The translations under genes were made by a program, and so were the position numbers. Source: Arthrobacter bussei (GTDB taxonomy: Bacteria; Actinomycetota; Actinomycetes; Actinomycetales; Micrococcaceae). Taken from it: 64,000 nt of DNA. The notes beneath the pieces are model-generated. The model ran no database searches. It saw nothing but the letters and a program-made list of their open reading frames with translations, and was not told the DNA's origin. Below are positions 1 through 9,480 of this stretch, in pieces. The number at the start of each line of letters is the position of its first letter. The stretch's first letter is position 1. Location of the stretch: contig NZ_VJXX01000003.1 of NCBI RefSeq assembly GCF_009377195.2, positions 1-64,000 of the forward strand, written 5' to 3'.

Positions 1-90
1 ATGGGCGGCTCGAGCACCTGCGTGGATCGGCTCTGGGCTTCAGGAACCTCACCCACTACATCGCCCGAAGCCTGCTCGAATCAGGCGGCT

Positions 91-360
91 TCAGACCCCA
101 CCTACACTCCTAATTACGAAGAGCCCATATACCGCCGTCTCAGGGGGCATGGCGTCCTCGAACGTGTTTGCGACGTGGGCGGCCAGAACGTACACCGAGG
201 CGCTTCCGCCGAGCCGTCGGGCGACAGCGGCTGCGTCGATCCGAGTTCCCTCTCTAAGGGAGGAAATCACTACCACGGGATAATCACGCTCGCGATGGCA
301 CAGGAGTGCCGCGAGCTCGATAGCGTCCTTGCCGGTATCGACGGTTTGGTAATTTGTTAC
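91..360 (-). pseudogene. Truncated reading frame of unknown function
   Basis: The minus strand encodes a roughly 85-residue stretch with good coding character (GKDAIELAALL, then YPVVVISS, then AVARRLGGSASVYVLA, then AMPPETAVYG). It has no clear start codon or ribosome site of its own. It runs upstream into the 32-bp tandem repeat and ends soon after AVYG in residues that look unrelated. From memory it resembles the N-terminal segment of long uncharacterised actinobacterial proteins, but I cannot name the family. I read it as the remains of a larger gene whose two ends were lost, fitting the decayed look of the first 900 bases. Confidence 0.35.
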
Positions 361-363
361 TGA

Positions 364-427
364 TTGAGGCGCAGTGGTCAAGGGGGTCCTCCAACTTGAG
401 GCGCAGTGGTCAAGGGGGTCCTCCAAC
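364..427. repeat. Perfect 32-bp tandem duplication (two copies)
   Basis: Positions 364-395 and 396-427 are identical 32-base units beginning ttgaggcgcagtggtcaagg and abutting directly. They sit at the broken 5' side of the truncated minus-strand frame. Short doubled units like this occur at the ends of some insertion sequences and at slippage sites. No intact transposase adjoins it, so the origin is open. Confidence 0.85.
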
Positions 428-909
428 GGTGGGACTACAGCCACCATGTGTGGACGACGGGGGCCACCTCCCCAAGGCGGGCTTAGTACTGATTGGGACG
501 ACAGCTTAGCTGGAATTCTTTGCCGGATTCCGCAGTCAGGCTACCGCTGGACAGATCTTCCGAATGCCCAGTAATAACGGCCGCTGAGCGGATGGCTCTT
601 GTAGCTGTGATATCCCCGGGAGGCGGAGGTCCTCGGCCCGATGCTCGTAGCGGTGGCACATGCCGGTGGCGAGGCCGTCGCCGAAAAGGCGCTCTCCTGA
701 GCTCTATTCCTCTCGGGTCAGCTAGTGAAGCTCGGATCAGCTAGTGAAGACTGTGCTTGACTTCCGTAAAGCCGCCGCGAGCCGAGCGATTAGTCCCGAC
801 AGCTACCGGGACAGGCTTCTGGTTGGGGCCAGGGTAGAGGGGGCAGCCGGAGAATCGGGGTAAGACGAGCTAGCTGACGGTTTTCGTCGGGAGCGTCGGT
901 TTTTTGTAA
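428..909. other. Gene-poor stretch with a possible transposase remnant
   Basis: No convincing gene lies here. On the plus strand around 500-572 one frame reads LAGILCRIPQSGYRWTDLP, then stops. This resembles the G-x-x-W-R-D-L-P segment near the N-terminus of IS5-type transposases. With the doubled 32-bp unit just upstream it may be the scar of an insertion sequence. The only other pattern is the direct repeat of tcagctagtgaag near 718-748. The family match is from memory and covers under 25 residues. Confidence 0.25.
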
Positions 910-1638
910 CTAGGCGTCATCTATTGAGGCTTCCTCGAGTACATCGCCATCATCGTCGAATTCCGGTTTGGGTTTTCCGAATGCCAGTTTGCTAGTGCCG
1001 ATGAGAGACCAGGTGGTCACAAAACTATACCCGCCACCGAGGGTAGCGCCGAACAGGTAGGGCAAGACAACAGCCAGTACGACGATGCCCTGTTTGTCAC
1101 CCGATTTAGTGAAGAAATTATTGCCAAAGACGCTATTGAGTGGTTTTAAAGCCTCACCAGGAATGCGCTTCAACGTGTTCCTAGCCCAGTGCTGGCCCGT
1201 CCGTTCGGCAACCTTGGGTATGGCGGTGTTGGCGCCCCCACCGACGAGGATGGCGAGAGCGAGCTTCCGCCGGTGTTCAATGTCGGCAGCCGGAAGCTGG
1301 TGCACTTCTGCCACGGCGAGAACGTAGAAGACTGCGGCTGACAACGAAACCGCGGGTTCACCCAGGCTTATGGCCGCCATCGCAGCTTTCCCAACACCTG
1401 GCGCGGCGGCGGAAGCACCTAGGGCTGCACCGGTGCTGGTGGCGGATGCAAGCAGCTGGCGGTCTAGCTTCTTCAAGATGCCAGCCGGTTTGAGGTTGGG
1501 ATGTTTCTTGCGCATTCTTCGGATGTGTGCAGCTGCAGGCGAGGTTTGGGCCCGCATGAAAGCGTCTACTTCGTCTGGTGCCCCCGGGGATCTCGAACCA
1601 GCGTTGCTTTCTGAGCCGTTCAGATCTTCGTCTTCCAC
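910..1638 (-). CDS. EcsC-like small membrane-associated protein
   Basis: Encodes 242 residues. I chose the GTG at 1638 because GAGGAGAG stands five bases before it; the longer frame upstream has no such site. The first 45 residues are polar and acidic. A basic segment follows (RRMRKKHPNLKP), then three hydrophobic stretches: an Ala/Gly-rich one, one around VFYVLAVAEVH, and one around VVLAVVLPYLFGATLGGG. An acidic tail ends the protein. The Ala/Gly-rich hydrophobic core resembles EcsC-type proteins, whose biochemical role is not established. It stands alone between non-coding stretches, with no operon partner. A second EcsC-type gene lies at 29.6-30.6 kb. Function unknown; family assignment moderate. 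Confidence 0.6.
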   Translation of the reverse strand: MEDEDLNGSESNAGSRSPGAPDEVDAFMRAQTSPAAAHIRRMRKKHPNLKPAGILKKLDRQLLASATSTGAALGASAAAPGVGKAAMAAISLGEPAVSLSAAVFYVLAVAEVHQLPAADIEHRRKLALAILVGGGANTAIPKVAERTGQHWARNTLKRIPGEALKPLNSVFGNNFFTKSGDKQGIVVLAVVLPYLFGATLGGGYSFVTTWSLIGTSKLAFGKPKPEFDDDGDVLEEASIDDA

Positions 1639-2530
1639 GTGTCTCTCCTCAAGTAGCCCAAGGCTCCCAGTGCGGGCTGAACACTGCAATAAGTATGCCC
1701 CGATGAACACAAACGAGCAGCCGTCTAATCTTATATTCCTGAGAAGAAGAGGCCTGCGCGACGCTCATTGCGTGACCGCCCACCCTGAGATCGTTCGTAT
1801 CTACCAGCTGCCTGGTTAGACCCGGAAGGCTGAAGCGCTGGCCCGATACTAGGTCCTGAGCATTTGTTGCCGCTGCACCACCGTCGGCACTTCTCAACCA
1901 AAGCCGAAGGCCCCGACTCCCTCTGCTTACAGGGAACCGGAGGTTTTTCCATTGAGCGTGACGGCGTATTAAACCCACCGTCGGTGAAACGCATGTTGAG
2001 CAAGCTTGACCCGAATTCCGTGCCGAGCACGGTGGTTGCCAGCCGGTGCCACTCGTTGTTGTTGCCCGGCTCTTGCGCCTGGGAACTCGCATGAGCGAAG
2101 CTGAGACGGATCACCGGCCGGTTTCATCATGCTGGGCTGCCTAGGTCGCTACCGGTGGGCCTTCCAAGCCACGAGACCGGGTCGGGCCGTCGAAATTCAT
2201 CTTCCTCTCCCCAGCGCCAGTTGGTCGCGGTCAATCGGCTGAAACTACATCTTGGTCGAGGTTATTCTCGTCTTCGTCTGAGCCATCACCTATAGGCTGC
2301 CGGGACGAGCCGCCTCTCCGACATGCTCAATGACGCCAACACCGAGCAGCTTTACGCTCGGCCCATCCAGGCTGTCGCCGGGATACGGGGCGTGAAAGGT
2401 CACTTAGACACCTAACTGGCTGTAAGGGCTTCGCGTAGCCCGAAGGTTCCGCTTAGTCCTCGACGAGCATCTGCATTTCAGCGGAGCATTCTTGACGAGA
2501 AGCTTCGTCAAAGAACCTACGGGTTACCGC
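1639..2530. other. About 890 bases without a supportable gene
   Basis: Overlapping open frames occur on both strands, but none has a ribosome site, recognisable domain or good third-position bias. A short plus-strand frame at 2323-2415 (MLNDANTEQLYARPIQAVAG, ending in GVKGHLDT) is vaguely like the end of a BON domain. The stretch could be degraded coding sequence. No repeat or RNA gene was seen. Confidence 0.5.
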
Positions 2531-3085
2531 TCAGGGTTTTGCGATCACCGCGGAGTGAACTTCGTCGTGGGAGAGGAGCAGCGGCTCGTCGAAACCGGTG
2601 TGCATGCGGCCGTCATTTGGGACGCGTTGTACCATCATGCCGTACACGCGAAGAAGGGCGGAACGGTTTTCAGAGAGCAGTGTCTGGGCGCGTTCGATTC
2701 CTTCTCGAAGAACGGGCCTCACTTCGTCCGTCTGCGCCTCGGATCGGCCGCTCCCGAGGCGCCATATCTTTAGGTCGCCTTCGTAGCCGCCAGGCAGATA
2801 GTGTCCACACAATTCCGCCTCCGCGAGGCTTCCGGCCAGTAGGTAGACGAGAGCGTCTTCCGGCCGTGGGGCGACCCACTCTACGGGTTCACCTGGCATC
2901 AAGACGCCAGCACCGACAACCTCCTCGCCGAGCATCATCTGTCGGTATACATCGTGTCCAGGGTTGATGGAGACCTCGACGAACTTGAAGTCGAGAAGGA
3001 TCGCGGCGGTCGCGTGCCCTGCCTCGTGAATACCGAAATGCCCGAACCAACCGTGTTCGGGGCAGGTCATTTGGTCAAGAGACAT
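2531..3085 (-). CDS. Stand-alone M41-like (HEAGH) metallopeptidase domain protein
   Basis: Encodes 184 residues from the ATG at 3085; TTG at 3115 or ATG at 3070 are alternatives, and none has a strong ribosome site, so leaderless translation is possible. Near residue 20 it carries HEAGHATA, the HExxH zinc-binding motif in the form used by FtsH-type (M41) peptidases. A segment (LLAGSLAEAELCG) then resembles the M41 helix that supplies a third metal ligand. Unlike FtsH, it has no AAA ATPase domain and no membrane segment. Similar peptidase-only proteins occur in actinobacterial accessory regions with unknown substrates. Proteolytic activity is inferred from the motif alone. The AT-rich stretch upstream (3160-3200) probably carries its promoter. 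Confidence 0.65.
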   Translation of the reverse strand: MSLDQMTCPEHGWFGHFGIHEAGHATAAILLDFKFVEVSINPGHDVYRQMMLGEEVVGAGVLMPGEPVEWVAPRPEDALVYLLAGSLAEAELCGHYLPGGYEGDLKIWRLGSGRSEAQTDEVRPVLREGIERAQTLLSENRSALLRVYGMMVQRVPNDGRMHTGFDEPLLLSHDEVHSAVIAKP

Positions 3086-3862
3086 AGCCAAACTATAGAA
3101 CGAGGTCGAGCTCAATGGTGCAGCAGACGTTTTTCGGCACCGAAACGTGGTTGAATTTAGATATAATGTATATATTCTTATTTTGAATCAACAGAATTTC
3201 GCTTTCTATGATAGCGCACGAGCGTGGCATTTTTTCATACAGTAGGGACAACCATGCCGCGTCGTTCAGTCCTATTCAACAAGAGCCGATGGTGTGCCGA
3301 GTTTGTTGAATGTATACTAACCGTGTTCGGCGGTGGGGCACGCCTAACGTAATTGGGACTTCGGCGTGGTTAATGGTCGACTCCAATTTGAGTGCCCTGA
3401 TGCCCCTGGTCAGTGAATGCCGTCAGATATGTCCTTGTTCTGTAACCCAGTGGAATTTGTGCACCCGCCACCCTGACGGGTTTGGGGGATGAAGTTGCGT
3501 GGGCAGTCCCAGCCGACAAACACATCGATAGAGGTGCGACACGGCGGGTTAGGTCTCTTCTTGGGGCGCCCCTGGTGCTCGCTGCCCTAAGGTGGAGCAT
3601 CTGAGGCGTGGAGTGGCGTGGGGGAGGATCAAGTTTCTCGGTCGAGTTCACGGGGTGTGCTGCTCCTACCGGTGAACGATGCGGACGTGGTGGAAGCCTG
3701 CCTCCCCGGGCGCCAGCAGTCATTGCAACTTCCTTTGTCCTGATAGGCGGGGCGACGGCCTGCAGCCCGGAGCACTCGGATACCGAAGGTCCATCGGCTC
3801 CTTTACCTGTCCGATATATTGTCCGAAATGATGGCGAGTTTTACTTGGGGTGGGGAATTGTG
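3086..3862. other. AT-rich intergenic region, likely promoters
   Basis: About 780 bases without a supportable gene. The part from about 3155 to 3260 is markedly AT-rich for this genome (for example atataatgtatatattctta), with Pribnow-like hexamers on both strands. It lies upstream of the peptidase gene on the minus strand and the three-gene operon on the plus strand. An open frame runs in from 3608 ahead of the operon's first gene, but it lacks a ribosome site and coding character before the ATG at 3863. Confidence 0.5.
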
Positions 3863-4561
3863 ATGAGCGAAGGAGCGCAGGCCGATGTTGCGGTCCGTCC
3901 GTCGCCGAGCGTCATGCAGCACGCCATTAGGCTGTTGGTTCTGCTCGATGGGTGTGGCGAGCCGGTCGTGCAGGGAGACCCCGGCGGGTGCGTGACAGTT
4001 GTTCGTGCAGAATTGCGGCTTCAGGCTCTCGATTTCTGGCTACGGAATCCTGATTACCTCGCGGGGGAAATTCTCGCTTTAGTCGAAACCGATGGGCTGC
4101 CAGCTGATGAATACCTTCCAGTTGCTGAGGACCTGCTCAGCAGTCCTGAGCCGGACTTGCACTGGTACCCCATGCCGCGGTGGCACCACGGCGCGTATGA
4201 AGCCATTGATGACGCCTTCTCGGTACTGTCCGCGTATGGGTTGGCGCAGGTGCGCCGCCAGGGCGGCATCCGGAAGACAGCGCGTAGTCAATTTTTCTTG
4301 ACGGAAGCCGGCCGTGCAGCCGTCGATGAGTTGAGGACCGAGAAGGTTTTGTCGTGGTACACCGATCAGGTCAAGCTCGTGGCCCTGGTCGCGGGCTCGG
4401 ATATAGGTAGCAAGCTGAAGCAGCGCCAGTACGAGCAGGCCGAGTACGCGCGTACCAAGCTAGGTACGAATATCGCACCCATCCATGCCATAGTCCGTGA
4501 ACGCTTGGACGTTGTGAAGGCCACGGCCATCAGCGCTCCCGCGGCGGAAGGAGCGTCATGA
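3863..4561 (+). CDS. Winged-helix-like small component of a three-gene SMC/ABC system
   Basis: Encodes 232 residues. I start at ATG 3863, where family-like sequence begins; GTG 3860 is adjacent. Residues about 45-70 (RLQALDFWLRNPDYLAGEIL) and about 105-150 (AFSVLSAYGLAQVRRQG, then SQFFLTEAGRAAVDEL) look like helix-turn-helix and wing elements. The C-terminal third is helical and charged. The stop overlaps the next gene's start by four bases (ATGA), so the two are probably translationally coupled. In Lamassu and ABC-three-component immune systems a small middle component of this size bridges the SMC-like ATPase and the effector. The placement suggests that role here. I identify it by context and shape, not by a secure family match. 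Confidence 0.65.
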   Translation: MSEGAQADVAVRPSPSVMQHAIRLLVLLDGCGEPVVQGDPGGCVTVVRAELRLQALDFWLRNPDYLAGEILALVETDGLPADEYLPVAEDLLSSPEPDLHWYPMPRWHHGAYEAIDDAFSVLSAYGLAQVRRQGGIRKTARSQFFLTEAGRAAVDELRTEKVLSWYTDQVKLVALVAGSDIGSKLKQRQYEQAEYARTKLGTNIAPIHAIVRERLDVVKATAISAPAAEGAS

Positions 4562-6567
4562 CCATCCTCGGTGAAGCGGTCTTCGCTGGACTGAAGCGCA
4601 ATTGCGTAGAGATTGAGCTGGCTCGGGTTGAGAAAGTCTTACGCGAGTCGGATGTCTCTTCGACCGCCTCGAGGGGCGTGCCAGCCCAACTGCGTGTCCG
4701 GCGTCTGCACGTCACAGGCACGAAGAGGTACTCCGAAACGCCGGGGGAGGAGACTGAGCTGGCTGAGATGGAGACGGCGCCCATCAAGCTCGACTGGACG
4801 CCAAATGACGGTGTGAATGGGGTCGGCAGCGGAGCAAATCTACGCGGGAAATCATCAGTGCTTCACATGACGATGTGGGCGCTCACCGGACGCAGCCATC
4901 TCCAAGCTGACGTCGTATCCTGGGTCAACCACGTCGATGCCGAGTTCCACGTAGACAGTGTCCCGTTGTTCGTCGAGTTCGACGTGGAGGGAGGAGTTCC
5001 GGTCGGAAAAGTGGAGCAGCAGCTGCCGTCCGGTGGGAGGACTGTCCTCGGGACGTTTGCTGCGGAGGCAGAGTTCGAATCTGTGATGGGGTCGGTTATG
5101 CTCGAGCGGCTCCGGCTCGACGCAATCTCAGTGTTCTCCAAAGGAGTGGAGATCGAGCACACCTGGCCGTCCTACGCGGCGGCGCTGACCGTGCATGCCG
5201 ACAAGCTCGACCCGATTATCGGCAACGAGAACACTCTAAAGACACGCATATTGCAGATGTTCGTCGGAACCAGTTGGGCCTCGATTGACGCGCAGGTTGC
5301 GACCGCCCTGAACTCCCTGATGTTCGAAAGGGATGAGCACAAAGCTGAGCGCCAAGCGGCGGTTTCCGTCACGGCCGTCGCCTTGGAACGGGCAGAAAAA
5401 CGCGCAATGAATGCTAAGGGTGTCCTCGAGGAGTTCGACCTGGACGAGCCCGATGTGGACACCGTGCTCGAGCTCGCGTCCGCAGCTTCCGATCGCTCTC
5501 GGGAGGCACATGAACTGTCGCTTCAGCTCATGACCGCAGAGGCGGCGGCTTCGGATGTCCGGGCCCACCTTCGGATCGAGGAACTTCGGCAGCAGGCGGC
5601 GGTCGAGGACGCAGTCGCACGGCGACTGTTCAATGGGATGGCTCCGACCGTGTGCCCGCGGTGTTCGACCAAGGTCGATGCGGAGAGGTACGCCGCGGAG
5701 CCAGCTACGCTCGAGTGTTCTCTCTGTCTTCACGAGCTTGACCTAGTCGAGCACCTTGCACATTCCGAGCCTGACGCCGGCAGCTTGGGAGCGGAGGATT
5801 TGCCAGAGACCGAGACTGAAGTGGTTGTTGACCCGCTAGAAGCGCTGCGAGGAGCAGTTGCCGACGCGGAGCGGGGAGTTTCTGGCCTGCGGGAGAAGCG
5901 CCGGCTCGCCGAAACGCAGCTTCGCGAAGCCGAACAGGCGGCAGCCGTGGGCCGGGACAAGATTGATTCCGCTCGCGGGCGTCTAAAAGCCGAGCTGGAG
6001 CTGGCCCGTGCCCAGAGCGCACTCGACACTCTCCGTGAAGCCGTTACCGATAAGCCTGGTGTACCGGCTTTGGACGAGAAACTCATCGTGTTACGCATGG
6101 CGTCGAACCTGACCAAGAAGTGGGTTAAAGACGACCAAGAGTTGCTACTGGAGTCGGTGTCACATGCGATCGCCGTACTCGCGCGGCGGTTCGGGTCGAC
6201 CAACATTACTTCGGTCAAGCTCAAAGGCAACGGCAATATGGACATTGTCAAAGGTGGTGCGAACACCACCTACAGTGGCCTGACCAACGGTGAGAAGCTC
6301 CGCATCAAGCTCGCCGCCGTCATCGCGCTCATCGAACTCGGCCATGGTAAGGGCGTCGGGCGCCACCCTGGACTCCTTTTCGTTGACTCGCCCGCCGCCG
6401 AGGAGATCCCTGAATCAGACCTCAAGACCATGCTGGAGGCCATGGCTGCGGTCGCCGAGGCGACCGATCTGCAGATTGTGGTGGCCACTACCTATGGCGG
6501 GATGCTCAACGCCGTGCTTCCGAAGGATAACCTGCTGGTCGCAACCGGAACGGAATTCGTCTGGTGA
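4558..6567 (+). CDS. SMC/Rad50-like ABC ATPase with Cys4 cluster
   Basis: Encodes 669 residues. The Walker A is at G90-x6-G97-K98-S99. Long Glu/Ala/Arg-rich coiled coils follow (about 225-350 and 425-500). Between them lie C366-x2-C369 and C387-x2-C390, a four-cysteine zinc ribbon where Rad50 has its zinc hook. The C-terminal lobe holds an ABC signature-like LTNGEK (575-580) and a Walker B LLFVDSP (D610), followed by acidic residues. This is the SMC/RecN/Rad50 head-coil-head plan but only about half the length of Rad50. Such compact SMC-like ATPases are the LmuB-type sensors of Lamassu and the ATPases of ABC-three-component systems, which sense foreign DNA or DNA ends and activate a partner. 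It overlaps the upstream gene by four bases and precedes a nuclease-tailed gene by about 100 bases. The architecture is clear; the system assignment is inference. Confidence 0.8.
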   Translation: MTILGEAVFAGLKRNCVEIELARVEKVLRESDVSSTASRGVPAQLRVRRLHVTGTKRYSETPGEETELAEMETAPIKLDWTPNDGVNGVGSGANLRGKSSVLHMTMWALTGRSHLQADVVSWVNHVDAEFHVDSVPLFVEFDVEGGVPVGKVEQQLPSGGRTVLGTFAAEAEFESVMGSVMLERLRLDAISVFSKGVEIEHTWPSYAAALTVHADKLDPIIGNENTLKTRILQMFVGTSWASIDAQVATALNSLMFERDEHKAERQAAVSVTAVALERAEKRAMNAKGVLEEFDLDEPDVDTVLELASAASDRSREAHELSLQLMTAEAAASDVRAHLRIEELRQQAAVEDAVARRLFNGMAPTVCPRCSTKVDAERYAAEPATLECSLCLHELDLVEHLAHSEPDAGSLGAEDLPETETEVVVDPLEALRGAVADAERGVSGLREKRRLAETQLREAEQAAAVGRDKIDSARGRLKAELELARAQSALDTLREAVTDKPGVPALDEKLIVLRMASNLTKKWVKDDQELLLESVSHAIAVLARRFGSTNITSVKLKGNGNMDIVKGGANTTYSGLTNGEKLRIKLAAVIALIELGHGKGVGRHPGLLFVDSPAAEEIPESDLKTMLEAMAAVAEATDLQIVVATTYGGMLNAVLPKDNLLVATGTEFVW

Positions 6568-6668
6568 CCAGATACCCGTCCCCGACCGCCAGTGCGCGCC
6601 CCAACATATGAAGGGGCGAAACAGCACACAAGCCTACAAGCCCGCGAACCTGTCAATAAGGAGGTGCC

Positions 6669-8816
6669 GTGCTGGAGCAGCTTGATCCGATGGTCGTTGT
6701 CGATTCGCTCCGAATTGCCTTCACAGGAACGGAGCCGCCAGCGAACCTGCTCGAGCAACTCGGTGGGTGGGATGCGGTGCAGACTGCTGCTCCGGTTCTC
6801 GTTGACGACCCGCTTTTGTTGCCCCTGGCCGCTCTGACCGCCCGTGATGCCTTTGCCATGAAACGGGCCGGAGAGAACCTTCAGGCACTGAGGCCCGCCG
6901 CCACTGCCGTCGCTAACGCTATCCTCGACACAGCCGACCCTGCCATTTTCGCATCCGGGGTGGACTTGTTTATCGGAGATGCCGTTCTCTCCCTGGCGGT
7001 CGGGGAACCGATCGCGACTCGGTGCTTGACGTTGGCCGTACCCCCAACGGGTGAAGAGGGTGGGCTCGTTGAGGCGTCCGTTCTTCGCCGTGCCGTCGCC
7101 CTTGAAGGTGCAGCTAGGCTGGCGGTAAGTGGACTTGGTTCCAAGAACAAACTGCTCGGGCTCTTAGAGGACGTCCTCGAACCGCAGCCCCGAAGGTACG
7201 CGCAGGCGGTTGCCCGTACCGTCGCCATGGCGTTCGACCATTGGTCGCCAGATGACGAGGTTGCTGATGTCATTCATATCCTGACGGGTGTCACAGCGCC
7301 GCATTACGACCATGCCCCCGAGGATGAGGTGTTGAGGCGAAACGAGGAGTTCCGTAAGGACATCGCACCAGACGCTGAGTGGACTCTTGCGAATATCGCC
7401 GTAGCCAAGGCGCTACGCTTCACCAGAGTGACAGACATCTGCGCGGCGCTGAACACCGCGACGGAGCACCTTTCAACAGTCATCGCGCTCGACGACCGAG
7501 ATGATGCCGAACTCCTACGCGCGTCGGTCGTACTTCTGCGGAATCTACTCTTGTCCCTGCCGACCGGGCCCGGCTCTCACGATGCCGTTACTTGGGACAT
7601 TGAGCTGACCGATGCGCGAGAACTCGCAGCCCGTGCGGGGAAGTTCGCGCTTGACCGGCATGGGCTCAACCACTGGAGCGGCGACAGGAAGTTAGCCGTC
7701 CTCCAAGGCTGGAGAAGGCTTGCTGATGACCTAGCGTTCCTAAAAGATCAGCTGTCGCGCGACAGCATATACGCCGCTTCCGTGGTGCTGGACGACATCA
7801 CTTCCATCTACTCCGCCTCCCGCGCATACGAGCTCACCTCGGGGGCTTATGAAGCCCAAAACGTCGTTGCGGTTATCCGTCCTTCAATCTCAAGTGGGTT
7901 CGCTTCACGTGCTGGGCTGCTGAGAAACCTCGTCGACCATACAGAAATGCTCAAGGTTCTGCTTGCTGATAGCGAGGGCACCGACGAAGCTGACGACCTT
8001 CGGACGCGTATGGCCACCGCGGAACAAATCCTGAAAGCAGCGCGGGCGAACCTTGTACCGTCGGAGCCGCCGGGAAAACTACGGGGGCAGTCGGCGGACC
8101 TCCCGCCCCTGCTAGCTGACTTTTTCGGTCCCACTCCGGCCGCGGCCGCGGCTCTCGAAGGAGTTCCCCCAGAAGAGCTCCGGCGTCTCGCAACTGGTAT
8201 CGCGGACTTGAAAGCCGCAACCGACCTCGATCCCGACCTGACCGTCACCGCGGCCCGTAGGCGGATTCTCGATGCGTTAGTAAGTGCAGCCGATTTCCGT
8301 GACGAAGTTATACCCGCTGTTACCGCGGTGCTCGACCAGCTCATCAAATTCGTCAGGCAGCGGTTGAACTCGCAGGAATCGTGGAAGTCTTACCAGTTTC
8401 GACCGAATGCAAATGAACATGACCTGCACGTTGACTTGTACGAGTGGTTGTGCCAAGGCCAGTTTGGTAGCTTCACGAATGTTGAGGTGCAGGAAGTCGG
8501 AGCAGGCAGGGTCGACATCCAGATCCAGTTCTCCGGATTCCACTTGTATCTGGAGCTCAAAGTCGATGACACATCGGTGCCCGTCGATAGTAAAGCTGCA
8601 TATATCAAGCAGACCGTTTCCTACCAGGCCTCCGACGTTCGCATTGGATTTCTTGTCGTGCTGCGGATGAGCCGCCCGAAAGACAAGTCACCGTCTGGTC
8701 ACTTGAGTGAGTACGTTTCACACACGACTGTTCCGATCCAAGGCAGCGACGTTGTGCGGCACATCGTGATGTTGGAGATCCCCGGTAACCAGACAAAACC
8801 ATCTAGCGTGCGTTAG
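6669..8816 (+). CDS. Large helical protein with C-terminal PD-(D/E)XK nuclease; putative effector
   Basis: Encodes 715 residues from GTG 6669, which has a perfect AAGGAGGTG site just upstream. Residues 1-570 are largely helical with no domain I recognise. The C-terminal 140 residues look like a PD-(D/E)XK fold: a helix with an acidic residue (HVDLYEWL), then D616, a 12-residue hydrophobic turn, and E629-L-K631, matching the D...ExK metal-binding motif. A further strand and helix follow. As the third gene after an SMC-like ATPase, it is the natural candidate for the effector or DNA-cutting subunit. In Lamassu the effector often carries a nuclease domain, but it is usually encoded first; here it is last, and the N-terminal region does not match Cap4-type effectors I know. 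Confidence 0.75.
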   Translation: MLEQLDPMVVVDSLRIAFTGTEPPANLLEQLGGWDAVQTAAPVLVDDPLLLPLAALTARDAFAMKRAGENLQALRPAATAVANAILDTADPAIFASGVDLFIGDAVLSLAVGEPIATRCLTLAVPPTGEEGGLVEASVLRRAVALEGAARLAVSGLGSKNKLLGLLEDVLEPQPRRYAQAVARTVAMAFDHWSPDDEVADVIHILTGVTAPHYDHAPEDEVLRRNEEFRKDIAPDAEWTLANIAVAKALRFTRVTDICAALNTATEHLSTVIALDDRDDAELLRASVVLLRNLLLSLPTGPGSHDAVTWDIELTDARELAARAGKFALDRHGLNHWSGDRKLAVLQGWRRLADDLAFLKDQLSRDSIYAASVVLDDITSIYSASRAYELTSGAYEAQNVVAVIRPSISSGFASRAGLLRNLVDHTEMLKVLLADSEGTDEADDLRTRMATAEQILKAARANLVPSEPPGKLRGQSADLPPLLADFFGPTPAAAAALEGVPPEELRRLATGIADLKAATDLDPDLTVTAARRRILDALVSAADFRDEVIPAVTAVLDQLIKFVRQRLNSQESWKSYQFRPNANEHDLHVDLYEWLCQGQFGSFTNVEVQEVGAGRVDIQIQFSGFHLYLELKVDDTSVPVDSKAAYIKQTVSYQASDVRIGFLVVLRMSRPKDKSPSGHLSEYVSHTTVPIQGSDVVRHIVMLEIPGNQTKPSSVR

Positions 8817-9021
8817 CGCGCCGGATCGTTTGGGATCGTGGAGTTCGAGCACTGCAGGAGCGACCCCGTCACACGTTATTCGATTACTGAACGTGGTGGA
8901 GTTCCGCTTCAACGTCTCAGGATATTCATAGATTTTGGATGGCTTCAACCAAAGCGGGGCTGGAGCGCCCTGTCTGCAAGAACCACTTGGGTTTTCTACT
9001 GGTTTTCCGTTGGCGGCCCGG
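8817..9021. other. Short intergenic stretch before the kinase-fragment repeat
   Basis: About 200 bases follow the nuclease-tailed gene. No gene or clear terminator was seen. Confidence 0.5.
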
Positions 9022-9480
9022 TATCCTTAACCCCGAGCGCAGAGTTGCGCCCGGTCGCCGGAGACAGGTGCCGAGAATGCAGCAGCTTCCCACGCCCAGC
9101 AACACTCAGGACCAGCAGCACACCCCGCCCTCACAGCTGCACCGCATCACGGAGCTCGCTGGGGGCATCGCCGCCCAGTTCGAGCTGGTCCCACTGCTCG
9201 AACGCGTCCGCGGGCACGCCGCCGCCCTCCTCGGATGCGAGAGCGACTCCATCTCAATCGTCCAAGAAACCGAGGGCTACTACCGCAAGGAAGTGGATCA
9301 GGGCGTCGGCTGCCGCGAAGGCCAGACCTTCCCGCTGACCGAAGGCCTTACGGGGCAAACCCTTAAAACGCACGGTAGGTTCAACCTCGATCGCTACGCC
9401 TTCGTGCCCGTCGGCCACATCGACCCGACTGACCCGCGGTGGATGAGCGCCGTGCTCGGTGTCCCCGTCACCTGGGCCGG
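9022..9480. repeat. Left copy of a long direct repeat (5' part of GAF kinase gene)
   Basis: This stretch matches 22145-22604 closely from a shared tatcct box, through the ribosome site and start, to the codons for TWAG. There is no length change inside the coding part; differences are scattered substitutions. Beyond 9480 the similarity stops abruptly. The two copies lie in the same orientation about 13.1 kb apart and bracket the helicase-rich block. Confidence 0.85.

Noticed and set aside
1649-2114. Overlapping minus-strand frames of 127 and 147 codons
   Set aside because: No ribosome site, no domain, and neither stands out from the other in coding character.
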